Of a stretch of 5,605 nt of DNA, positions 1 to 5,605 are shown one piece after another (the first letter of the stretch is position 1; each line of letters starts with the position of its first letter). Below the pieces are notes generated by a model. That model was not told the DNA's origin. It did no database searches and saw only the letters and a list, made by a program, of their open reading frames with translations. Origin of the DNA: Bacillota bacterium (GTDB lineage Bacteria > Bacillota > Clostridia > Tissierellales > Sporanaerobacteraceae); NCBI GenBank assembly GCA_029779375.1, contig JAKPAR010000276.1, positions 1 through 5,605 of the forward strand, written 5' to 3'. The translations under genes and the position numbers were made by a program.

Positions 1-2230
1 ACATTTGAGCTATATTATTCTCAAGCTGTATTATATCTATATTCGTAGATTGAATTTTTTCATCTTTTTCTTTAATAGTATTGGATATATCATTAATTTC
101 TATTTTCATTTTATCTACTTTTTCTTCATTAAAATTCAATTCACTTCTAAGCACCTGAATTTCTTCAGATAAACTTGTCATTCTGTTTTTCCTATTCAAT
201 ATATTTGTACTATTTTTTTGTATACTACCTCCTGTTATAGAACCGCCTGAATTCAAGACATCTCCATCTAATGTAACAATTCTAAATGAATATCCATGTT
301 TTTTAGATAATTTTATTCCACAATCTATATTTTTAACAACTAATGTTCTTCCTAATAAATAATCAAAAATACCACTATATTTTTCATCGTATTTTATCAA
401 ATCTGAACCAATTCCTATTCCACCTTGTTGTCTTACTTCTTCCATATTTATATTTAGCCTTTTGCCTTTAACTGAAGATAGGGGTAAAAACGTAACTCTA
501 CCTAAATTATTTTTCCTAAGATACTCAATAGCAAATTTTGCATCTTCTTCAGTATTAGTAACTATATTTTGCAAACTAGAACCCAAAGCTATTTCTATAG
601 CTTTTTCATATTGTTCATCCACCTTTACTAATTCCCCTATTACACCAACTATTCCTTTTTTTAATATAGACTCTTTTTTTGCTGCCAACAAAAGGTTCCT
701 CACACTTTTATAGTACCCCTCATAATCTTCTTCCATGTTTTTCAATAAAGTGTAATTTGATATCTTTCCTTGCAACAAACTCCTGTCTTCATTGATTTTC
801 TTAAGTAGTAGCTCATATTCTTCTTTTAAACAGTTTTCTTTCTCTTCATACTTTTTTTTCTCATTTAAAATAACTTTGAGTTCTTCCTCTTTTTTTTCTT
901 TTTCTATACTCAATTTATTTGCAAGAGATTCCATCTCATCTTTTTCTTTAGATAGAGTATTAATTTCCCTATCTAATTCATCTATTCTTTTTCTTATGCT
1001 TTCTTTAAAAACTTCCAAACTATTGGCCTTATTTTTTTTATCAGAAAGGAAATTATAAGTTTCCACAATATTATCTTTTTCTTTATCAATATCCTTTTCT
1101 TTTGCTTCTATTTGGATACTTAATTTTTCTAAAATCTCACTTTCCTCTATAAATTTCTTATTTAACAAAGACAATTCCTTTTCCTTTAATTCTATTTCAT
1201 TTATTAGGTTTCTTTTTTCTTTCAAAAGTTCTTCTCTTAATTTTAAATTTTCTTTCTTTTCTTTTTCCAATCTTTCCTTTTCTTTTTTATAAAACTTTTC
1301 ATTTTCATCATATAATGCTAACTGATGTTGATTCTTATCTATACTGCTCTGAATTAAATATTTCTTATTTTGAAACTCATCAATAGATTTGTCCATATCA
1401 TCTATTTGATTTTTAATTGAGAAATATCTATTTTCAATTTTTTCTTTTTCTTCCACATAAATATCTACTTGCTGATTTAAGTCTTTCTTTTGTTTTTCTA
1501 TATTTATTAGTTCTTGTTTTAATCTATCTATCTCATTTATAAATAAATTAACTTCTAAAATCTTTAGATGATTGCCTTTTTTTAAGTATTCCTTGGCAAT
1601 ATTTGACTGTTCCCTCAAAGGATCTATTTGCCCTTCCAATTCAAGCAATATATCATTAATTCTTAATAAATTTTCTTCAGTTTTCTCAAGTTTTTTTTCT
1701 CCTTCTTCTTTTTTAGCTTTATATTTAACTATTCCAGCAGCTTCTTCAAAAATATTCCTTCTATCCTCTGATTTTGTACTAAGAATTTCATCTACTCTAC
1801 CTTGTCCAATAATTGAATAGCCATCTTTTCCTACTCCTGTATCCATAAATAGCTCTTTTATATCTTTTAACCTACAAGAATTTTTATTTATATAATACTC
1901 ACTTTCACCTGATCTAAACATTCGCCTAGTAACTGATACTTCAGAATAATCTATAGGTATAATTCCATCTTTATTGTCAAATATTATAGTTACTTCAGAA
2001 AAACCCAAAGGTTTTCTCTTGTCAGTTCCAGAAAAAATAACATCCTCCATTTTATTGCCACGAAGTGTCTTTATGCTTTGTTCACCTAATACCCATCTTA
2101 TAGCATCAGAAATATTGCTCTTGCCACTTCCATTTGGGCCTACTATTCCTGTTATTCCATTTTTAAATTCTATCTCTGTTTTATCAGCAAAAGACTTAAA
2201 TCCTTGTATCTCCAGTTTTTTTAAATGCAA
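1..2230 (-). CDS. smc: Chromosome segregation/condensation ATPase SMC, N-terminal 743 residues (3' end outside the window)
   Basis: SMC dimers with ScpA and ScpB form the bacterial condensin that organises and segregates the nucleoid. The frame is open from a TTG at 2230 to the left edge with no stop. Seen: N-terminal MHLKKLEIQGFKSFAD typical of the family; Walker A GPNGSGKSN at residues 31-39; an Arg in LRG at residue 57, where the family has its arginine finger; Q-loop GQGRVDEIL with Gln143; a long Lys/Glu-rich coiled coil at about 165-505; a hinge domain at about 510-670 with GIVGVIGEL near 526 and the glycine-rich SGGSITGGS near 659; then the start of the returning coil. The C-terminal head (signature motif, Walker B) is missing only because the window ends; the family is about 1,180 residues. 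The TTG start is chosen because AGAGGTG lies 6 nt upstream and the protein then begins as relatives do. A GTG at 2239 is in frame but lies inside that ribosome binding site. Identification is very secure. Confidence 0.97.
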   Translation of the reverse strand, partial: MHLKKLEIQGFKSFADKTEIEFKNGITGIVGPNGSGKSNISDAIRWVLGEQSIKTLRGNKMEDVIFSGTDKRKPLGFSEVTIIFDNKDGIIPIDYSEVSVTRRMFRSGESEYYINKNSCRLKDIKELFMDTGVGKDGYSIIGQGRVDEILSTKSEDRRNIFEEAAGIVKYKAKKEEGEKKLEKTEENLLRINDILLELEGQIDPLREQSNIAKEYLKKGNHLKILEVNLFINEIDRLKQELINIEKQKKDLNQQVDIYVEEKEKIENRYFSIKNQIDDMDKSIDEFQNKKYLIQSSIDKNQHQLALYDENEKFYKKEKERLEKEKKENLKLREELLKEKRNLINEIELKEKELSLLNKKFIEESEILEKLSIQIEAKEKDIDKEKDNIVETYNFLSDKKNKANSLEVFKESIRKRIDELDREINTLSKEKDEMESLANKLSIEKEKKEEELKVILNEKKKYEEKENCLKEEYELLLKKINEDRSLLQGKISNYTLLKNMEEDYEGYYKSVRNLLLAAKKESILKKGIVGVIGELVKVDEQYEKAIEIALGSSLQNIVTNTEEDAKFAIEYLRKNNLGRVTFLPLSSVKGKRLNINMEEVRQQGGIGIGSDLIKYDEKYSGIFDYLLGRTLVVKNIDCGIKLSKKHGYSFRIVTLDGDVLNSGGSITGGSIQKNSTNILNRKNRMTSLSEEIQVLRSELNFNEEKVDKMKIEINDISNTIKEKDEKIQSTNIDIIQLENNIAQM

Positions 2231-2236
2231 TACAAA

Positions 2237-2243
2237 CACCTCT
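2237..2243 (-). promoter_or_regulatory. Ribosome binding site of smc
   Basis: On the minus strand AGAGGTG ends 6 nt before the TTG at 2230. It decides for the TTG start. The nearby ATG at 2247 is out of frame, and the in-frame GTG at 2239 overlaps this site. Confidence 0.75.
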
Positions 2244-2256
2244 TCATACTTTATCC

Positions 2257-2281
2257 AAAAAGGTTTCCATAGTGGAAACCC
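2257..2281 (-). terminator. Hairpin with U-tract between the radical SAM gene and smc: probable partial terminator or attenuator
   Basis: In the minus-strand transcript a perfect 8-bp stem GGUUUCCA/UGGAAACC with a CUA loop (2262-2280) is followed directly by five U residues (2257-2261) and then GG. A G·U pair can extend the base. It begins 8 nt after the radical SAM stop codon and ends 13 nt before the smc ribosome binding site. The form is that of an intrinsic terminator, but the U-tract is short and half of the pairs are A-U, so incomplete termination is likely. Because smc follows so closely, I infer that it trims rather than stops smc transcription. Confidence 0.6.
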
Positions 2282-2288
2282 ATCTTAT

Positions 2289-3377
2289 TTATATCAATTT
2301 ATTAGATATCAAATATTTTTGTATAAATTCCATTTTATTTATTTTATCATAAAAATCACTACTTTTGATAAATAAATTTTTATTTGAAATATCTTTGCCA
2401 TAAATTTTTATTTTTCTTATTTTATATTTTTCTTTTAAAAACTTTATGTTGCTAGAACCCTGTCCTGTTAAATTAGAAATATCTTTCTTATTTACCTCAA
2501 AGATTAATTCATCTATATCATAGAGATTTTCTTGATTAAAATATTTTTCTAATATAATCTTATATACATTGGATTCTACCAATTGTCTAAATGCTGGATG
2601 AAAAGGCCCTGCTATGACATCTTTTCCTAATGTTATATTGTCTGTAGGTTGAAGTCCTATCCTTATGACATCAATATTATTGCAATTAAAAATCATCAAT
2701 AAATCAGTTGTAATATCTACTGCTTCTTCTAGTGACAATGGCTTATATTTATTGTCTAAATACATTTTTTCTAAATAAGTATCAACAATAACTAGCGTAG
2801 GATAAATTCTGACACATACAGGATCCATTTTTACTATTTCTTTCGCTGTAAACAATGATTTTTCTCTATTATCTCCTGGCAATCCTATCATCATTTGTAG
2901 ACCTAATCCAAAGCCATATTCTTTTATCAATTTAGAAGCATTGTAAACAACTTCACTTTTATGTCCCCTTCCACTATGAAACAAAACTTCTTCATCTAAA
3001 GACTGGACTCCTAATTCTATTATATCTACTCCATACTCCTTTAAAAGAAGAAGTTCTTTTTCATCAATATAATCTGGTCTAGTAGACAATCTTATTCTAT
3101 TTATAATTCCTTGTTTTTTGTATTTATATGCTACATCTAACAGTTCTCTTTGGGACTCATATGAAATTGCTGTAAAACTTCCCCCATAAAAAGCAATTTC
3201 CAATTGCCTATCTATTTGAGGTATAGTTTTTAAATGCTCTCTTATTATATTGTCCGCTTTTTCTTTAGTCATATCTGTACTTTTACCTGTAATCCTCTTC
3301 TGATTACAAAACACACAGTCATGCGGACAACCTAAATGAGGCACAAATATTGGTATTATATAATAATCTTTACTCAT
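2289..3377 (-). CDS. Elp3-like radical SAM protein without acetyltransferase domain
   Basis: A 362-residue radical SAM enzyme of unknown reaction. Seen: the 4Fe-4S cluster motif CPHDCVFC with Cys17, Cys21 and Cys24 (CX3CX2C, the usual spacing); the SAM-binding GGSF at 65-68; STRPDYID at 98-105; ELGVQSLD at 121-128; IGLPGD at 164-169; RIYPTLV at 190-196; RIGLQPTDN at 239-247; GPFHPAF at 257-263. The RIYPTLV, RIGLQ and GPFHPAF blocks match the Elp3-like group, often annotated 'elongator complex protein 3' in Clostridia. True Elp3 proteins are longer and carry a C-terminal acetyltransferase domain, which is absent here. Instead, residues 295-327 hold a segment with GQGS at 305-308 that resembles a KH motif. 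The gene starts one base after the rnc stop (TAA-T-ATG), so it is probably translationally coupled to rnc. An upstream in-frame GTG at 3386 is rejected because it overlaps the AGGTG site. The substrate is not known; RNA is an inference from the Elp3 relationship and the neighbours. Confidence 0.93.
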   Translation of the reverse strand: MSKDYYIIPIFVPHLGCPHDCVFCNQKRITGKSTDMTKEKADNIIREHLKTIPQIDRQLEIAFYGGSFTAISYESQRELLDVAYKYKKQGIINRIRLSTRPDYIDEKELLLLKEYGVDIIELGVQSLDEEVLFHSGRGHKSEVVYNASKLIKEYGFGLGLQMMIGLPGDNREKSLFTAKEIVKMDPVCVRIYPTLVIVDTYLEKMYLDNKYKPLSLEEAVDITTDLLMIFNCNNIDVIRIGLQPTDNITLGKDVIAGPFHPAFRQLVESNVYKIILEKYFNQENLYDIDELIFEVNKKDISNLTGQGSSNIKFLKEKYKIRKIKIYGKDISNKNLFIKSSDFYDKINKMEFIQKYLISNKLI

Positions 3378-3378
3378 A

Positions 3379-4089
3379 TTAAACACCTATCCTATTTAAT
3401 GCTTCTTTAGCAGCCATTTGCTCTGCCTCTTTTTTGCTTTTTCCTAACCCACTTCCATAAGCTTTGTCATCTATAACCGCTACAATATAAAATTTTTTAT
3501 CATGATCTGGTCCTTCTTCTTTTTCAAGTTTATACTCAATTTTAGATTTCATATTTTTTTGAAGTACTTCTTGAAGTCTAGTTTTATAATCTATAAATAT
3601 ATCTTCCTCTTTAGAAGCTTCTATAATTTCTCTCTCTATGAGATTGATGACAAATTTCTTCGCACTGGTAAAACCTTGATCTAAATATACTGCCCCTATA
3701 ATTGCTTCCAATGAATCTGCTAAAATAGAATCTCTTTCCCTTCCCCCAGTAATTTCCTCTCCTTTTCCTAGTAATAAATAATCTCCTAAATTAATTCTTT
3801 TAGCTATAAATGCCAGAGCAGGTTCACATACTACCGTAGCTCTTAACTTGGTTAACTCTCCCTCTGAGTAATGAGGATATTTTTTATAAATATAATCGCT
3901 AACCACTAGACTCAATACAGAATCTCCTAAAAACTCTAATCTTTCATTATATACAATATGTGATTTTTTATGTTCATTGGCATAAGAGCTATGAGTCAAT
4001 GCTTTACTCAACAATCCTATATCATTAAATCTATAGTTTATTTTTCCCTCAAATTCATTCAATTTTTTCTCTCTTTCGTACATTCTCAT
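3379..4089 (-). CDS. rnc: Ribonuclease III
   Basis: RNase III cuts double-stranded RNA, including rRNA precursors and structured mRNAs, in the cytoplasm as a dimer with Mg2+. The 236-residue protein has the full architecture. The catalytic domain (about 8-150) contains the signature NERLEFLGD at 48-56, giving acidic residues Glu49, Glu52 and Asp56. The equivalent of E. coli Glu65 is Glu76 in SEGEL. The catalytic pair Asp125 and Glu128 lies in DSLEAIIGAVYLDQG. A double-stranded RNA binding domain spans about 166-233, from DYKTRLQEVLQKN to GKSKKEAEQMAAKEAL. No key residue is missing. Three nearby ATGs compete as start (4098, 4089, 4083). I take 4089 because GGGGGT at 4099-4104 is then 9 nt away, against 0 nt for 4098 and 15 nt for 4083; 4098 would add three residues. 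The leader contains a hairpin described separately. Confidence 0.96.
   Translation of the reverse strand: MRMYEREKKLNEFEGKINYRFNDIGLLSKALTHSSYANEHKKSHIVYNERLEFLGDSVLSLVVSDYIYKKYPHYSEGELTKLRATVVCEPALAFIAKRINLGDYLLLGKGEEITGGRERDSILADSLEAIIGAVYLDQGFTSAKKFVINLIEREIIEASKEEDIFIDYKTRLQEVLQKNMKSKIEYKLEKEEGPDHDKKFYIVAVIDDKAYGSGLGKSKKEAEQMAAKEALNRIGV
3384..3392 (-). promoter_or_regulatory. Ribosome binding site of the radical SAM gene, inside the end of rnc
   Basis: GGATAGGTG on the minus strand lies within the last codons of rnc. Its AGGTG ends 6 nt before the ATG at 3377. It selects that ATG over the in-frame GTG at 3386, which is part of the site itself. Confidence 0.65.
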
Positions 4090-4098
4090 CGAGTTCAT

Positions 4099-4104
4099 AC
4101 CCCC
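4099..4104 (-). promoter_or_regulatory. Likely ribosome binding site of rnc
   Basis: GGGGGT on the minus strand can pair with the 16S tail like GGAGGT, with one G·U pair. It is 9 nt from the ATG at 4089 and touches the ATG at 4098, so it favours 4089. It is the weakest ribosome binding site in the window. Confidence 0.5.
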
Positions 4105-4108
4105 AAAG

Positions 4109-4154
4109 CTAGAAAATATTTCTAAGGCCCCGAATACATCGAGACCTATTCTAG
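4109..4154 (-). other. Structured RNA leader between acpP and rnc
   Basis: In the minus-strand transcript AGGUCUCGA pairs with UCGGGGCCU across a UGUAU loop (4125-4147): nine continuous pairs, seven Watson-Crick and two U·G. On the plus strand the two U·G positions become A·C mismatches, so the helix is specific to the rnc-sense RNA. Outside it, CUAGAA (4149-4154) can pair with UUCUAG (4109-4114), giving a longer interrupted helix that ends just before the rnc ribosome binding site. The same UUCUAG can instead form a small hairpin with UAGAAA (4110-4124). There is no U-tract after the main stem, so it does not look like a terminator. Function is inferred only; a processing site or leader control element is plausible. 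Confidence 0.45.
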
Positions 4155-4161
4155 ATTTCTA

Positions 4162-4401
4162 TTACCTTAATTCATCTATATGATTTTGTATATACTCAAC
4201 CACATCTCCCACAGTTAAAATCTTTTCAATACTTTCATCTTCTACTTCTAAATCAAATTCATCTTCAATTGCCATAATAAGTTCTACTACATCTAAAGAA
4301 TCAGCATTTAAATCATCTTGAAAAGAGGAATCCATAGTAATATTGTTTGGGTTTATATCAAATTGTTCAGATATTATTTTTCTTAACTTTTCAAATACCA
4401 C
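4162..4401 (-). CDS. acpP: Acyl carrier protein
   Basis: Acyl carrier protein carries growing fatty acyl chains as thioesters on a phosphopantetheine arm and hands them to fatty acid and phospholipid enzymes in the cytoplasm. With the GTG start at 4401 the product is 79 residues, the usual length. Seen: N-terminal [14 protein letters not shown]; the attachment motif ADSLD with Ser35 as the phosphopantetheine site; helix [20 protein letters not shown]; and the conserved TVGDVVEYI near the end. The protein is strongly acidic, as expected. Its motif reads LNADSLD, with Asn32 where most family members have Gly. GTG is chosen because a full-length AAAGGAGGTG lies 6 nt upstream; a longer reading from further upstream would overlap plsX and add 18 residues foreign to the family. 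It follows plsX by 43 nt, so it acts with PlsX in the same pathway and probably the same transcript. Confidence 0.96.
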   Translation of the reverse strand: MVFEKLRKIISEQFDINPNNITMDSSFQDDLNADSLDVVELIMAIEDEFDLEVEDESIEKILTVGDVVEYIQNHIDELR

Positions 4402-4407
4402 TAATTG

Positions 4408-4417
4408 CACCTCCTTT
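4408..4417 (-). promoter_or_regulatory. Full-length ribosome binding site of acpP
   Basis: AAAGGAGGTG on the minus strand is complementary to the whole anti-Shine-Dalgarno stretch and sits 6 nt before the GTG at 4401. It is the strongest site in the window, fits the high abundance of acyl carrier protein, and fixes the start. Confidence 0.85.
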
Positions 4418-4444
4418 TCATTAATTTTTGTATTTAAGCTTTTA

Positions 4445-5437
4445 TTATTTAACAATATTTATATCCAGTTCTATTTTATCTATTACATCTTCTTCAACCA
4501 TAATTTTAGCCTGCTTTATAGCATTTTTGAATGCTAATGCATCAGAACTGCCATGGGCTTTTATTACTGGCTTTTTTAAACCCAGAAGTGGTGCACCGCC
4601 ATATTCTCTATAGTCAAATCTCTGTTTAAAAGCCTCAAATTCAGGCTTTAAAAACAGAGTACTACTTTCAGATGAAAAATTCTTAGTAATTTCTTCTTTC
4701 AAAGCTGAAAAAATTGACTGACCTAAACCTTCAGTAAGTTTTAATATAACATTGCCAACAAATCCATCACAAACCATGACATCTACTACACCTTCTGGTA
4801 TATCCCTTGCTTCAATATTCCCATAAAAATTAATGTTTGCACTCTCAAGCAAACTATATGCTTCTTTAACTAATATATTTCCTTTTTCTTTTTCAGTTCC
4901 AACATTTATTAATCCCACTTTTGGAGAAGCAATTCCCAGCACTTTTTCACAATAAACAGAGCCCATTATAGCAAATTGTTCTAAATATTCAGGTTTAGAA
5001 TCTACATTAGCCCCTGCATCTAATAATATTGAAACTCCACTTTTTGTAGGATATAAAGAAACTATGGCGGCCCTTTCTATGCCCTCAATTCTTTTAACTA
5101 AAAATATTCCTCCAGCCAGAAGAGATCCTGTATTTCCAGCGGATATGAAAGCATCTCCAACACCTTCTTTTAAGCTATTTAATCCTACTACCATAGAAGA
5201 ATTTTTCTTTTTCCTTATAGCTATAGAAGGGGATTCATCATTTTGTATTACTTCATCGGCATGAAGTATTTCTATTTTGTTTCCATGATAATTGTTCTTA
5301 TCTAATTCATATTCTATAATATCTTTTTTGCCAACTAAAACTATCTCTACTCCTAACTCATTTGCTGCAGCAATACTTCCCTGAACTACTTCTTTAACTC
5401 CTTGGTCTCCTCCCATACTATCTACGACTATCTTCAT
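4445..5437 (-). CDS. plsX: Phosphate acyltransferase PlsX
   Basis: PlsX converts acyl-ACP and phosphate to acyl-phosphate, the acyl donor used by PlsY in the first step of phosphatidic acid synthesis. It is a peripheral membrane enzyme. The 330-residue product has the family's usual length and motifs: [11 protein letters not shown] at 1-11 (Ser7 where many members have Ala), [12 protein letters not shown] at 99-110, LLDAGANVD at 138-146, [11 protein letters not shown] at 177-187, [11 protein letters not shown] at 223-233, EYGGAPLLG at 278-286 and KAHGSSDA at 293-300. The ATG at 5437 is chosen because GGGAGGA is 5 nt upstream; an in-frame TTG at 5455 would put that site inside the gene. Its substrate, acyl-ACP, is carried by the product of the next gene. 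The fabD and fabG genes that lie between plsX and acpP in Bacillus are absent here. Confidence 0.97.
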   Translation of the reverse strand: MKIVVDSMGGDQGVKEVVQGSIAAANELGVEIVLVGKKDIIEYELDKNNYHGNKIEILHADEVIQNDESPSIAIRKKKNSSMVVGLNSLKEGVGDAFISAGNTGSLLAGGIFLVKRIEGIERAAIVSLYPTKSGVSILLDAGANVDSKPEYLEQFAIMGSVYCEKVLGIASPKVGLINVGTEKEKGNILVKEAYSLLESANINFYGNIEARDIPEGVVDVMVCDGFVGNVILKLTEGLGQSIFSALKEEITKNFSSESSTLFLKPEFEAFKQRFDYREYGGAPLLGLKKPVIKAHGSSDALAFKNAIKQAKIMVEEDVIDKIELDINIVK

Positions 5438-5442
5438 TTTTA

Positions 5443-5449
5443 TCCTCCC
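5443..5449 (-). promoter_or_regulatory. Ribosome binding site of plsX
   Basis: GGGAGGA on the minus strand ends 5 nt before the ATG at 5437 and selects it over the in-frame TTG at 5455. Confidence 0.75.
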
Positions 5450-5479
5450 ATACAAAAATGATTAACACCACTCTTATTA

Positions 5480-5508
5480 AATATATATTACATAAAATAA
5501 AAATGCAA
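5480..5508 (-). promoter_or_regulatory. Candidate promoter of plsX
   Basis: On the minus strand TTGCAT (5503-5508), a 17-nt spacer and TATATT (5480-5485) form a possible vegetative promoter 43 nt before the plsX start. The spacing is ideal, but the -35 box matches the consensus only in TTG, and such AT-rich DNA gives chance hits. Support is mainly its place between the rpmF terminator and plsX. I see no clear operator beside it. Confidence 0.35.
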
Positions 5509-5510
5509 CT

Positions 5511-5550
5511 AAAAATAATAAAAGATAGTGAGTATATTCACTATCTTTTA
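5511..5550 (-). terminator. Probable intrinsic terminator after rpmF
   Basis: In the minus-strand transcript a perfect 13-bp stem UAAAAGAUAGUGA/UCACUAUCUUUUA with loop AUAUAC (5519-5550) is followed by UUAUUUUU (5511-5518). It starts 4 nt after the rpmF stop codon. Only three pairs are G-C, so strength comes from stem length and the U-rich tail. On the plus strand the following bases are less T-rich, so it acts mainly on rpmF transcription. Confidence 0.75.
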
Positions 5551-5554
5551 CTTA

Positions 5555-5605
5555 TTATTCAACTTCTATTACTTCTTTGTTGTCATAATATCCACATGCT
5601 CTACA
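5555..5605 (-). CDS. rpmF: 50S ribosomal protein L32, C-terminal 16 residues (5' end outside the window)
   Basis: The final 16 codons read CRACGYYDNKEVIEVE and end in TAA at 5555-5557. The CxxCGYY-KEV ending is the C-terminal half of the L32 zinc ribbon, so this would be a zinc-binding (Cys-containing) L32; the first CxxC pair lies outside the window. L32 is a small structural protein of the large ribosomal subunit. Its place directly upstream of plsX is the common bacterial order and supports the call despite the short fragment. A terminator follows within a few bases, so plsX probably also has its own promoter. Confidence 0.88.
   Translation of the reverse strand, partial: CRACGYYDNKEVIEVE

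Noticed and set aside
860..900. Runs of eight T on the plus strand (also near 1690), as possible slippage sites or regulatory tracts
   Set aside because: They are AAA/GAA codons for Lys and Glu in the SMC coiled coil of an AT-rich genome. The frame is intact, so no frameshift is indicated.
1974..2375. Open frame of 133 codons on the plus strand across the smc start and the end of the radical SAM gene
   Set aside because: It lies antisense to two well-supported genes, has no recognisable protein motif, and crosses the smc ribosome binding site and the intergenic hairpin. The same holds for the shorter Ser/Phe-rich plus-strand frames opposite the smc coiled coil, which are the complement of Lys/Glu codons.
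4110..4124. Small hairpin UAGAAA/UUUCUA before rnc as a terminator
   Set aside because: The stem is short with one G-C pair, and no U-tract follows; the next bases are GCUUUGGGGGU. It is kept only as an alternative fold of the rnc leader.
5461..5482. Possible FapR-type operator before plsX, with TTAA at both ends of a short AT-rich stretch
   Set aside because: The centre does not match the FapR consensus and is not a real dyad; TTAA at both ends is expected by chance in this composition.
1..5605. Mobile elements, CRISPR repeats, tRNA, rRNA, toxin-antitoxin or defence genes
   Set aside because: No direct repeats, terminal inverted repeats, transposase or integrase motifs, or RNA gene signatures were seen; the window is filled by a conserved housekeeping cluster with uniform composition.

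Overview
The window is an AT-rich (about 30% GC by eye) stretch in which every convincing gene is on the minus strand. Read in the direction of transcription, from right to left, the order is rpmF (3' end only), plsX, acpP, rnc, a radical SAM gene of the Elp3-like type, and smc (5' part only). AT-rich codon use, strong GGAGG-type ribosome binding sites, GTG and TTG starts and this gene order all point to a low-GC Gram-positive bacterium of the Clostridia/Tissierellia kind. I cannot name a genus. In Bacillus the same cluster carries fabD and fabG between plsX and acpP and has no radical SAM gene between rnc and smc.

Region by region: 5555-5605 is the end of ribosomal protein L32, followed by a long AT-rich hairpin with a U-rich tail (5511-5550), a probable terminator. 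A weak candidate promoter (5480-5508) then precedes plsX (4445-5437). acpP (4162-4401) follows after 43 nt, with a GTG start and a full-length Shine-Dalgarno. A gap of about 70 nt before rnc (3379-4089) holds a notable RNA hairpin that pairs continuously only in the minus-strand transcript. The radical SAM gene (2289-3377) starts one base after the rnc stop. After it comes a compact hairpin with five U residues (2257-2281), then smc from a TTG at 2230 running off the left edge. I translated this frame by hand from 2230 to the edge and found no stop. No stretch longer than 300 bases lacks a gene.

Functionally this is a housekeeping cluster. PlsX and ACP belong to phospholipid and fatty acid synthesis, RNase III and L32 to RNA processing and the ribosome, and SMC to chromosome organisation. 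The radical SAM protein is the least understood member: it has the Elp3-like core but no acetyltransferase domain, and it ends in a segment that looks like a KH RNA-binding motif. I see no mobile element, CRISPR array, tRNA, rRNA or sign of recent transfer. The points most worth a second look are the rnc leader hairpin, the hairpin/U-tract in front of smc, and the radical SAM protein's C-terminal segment.
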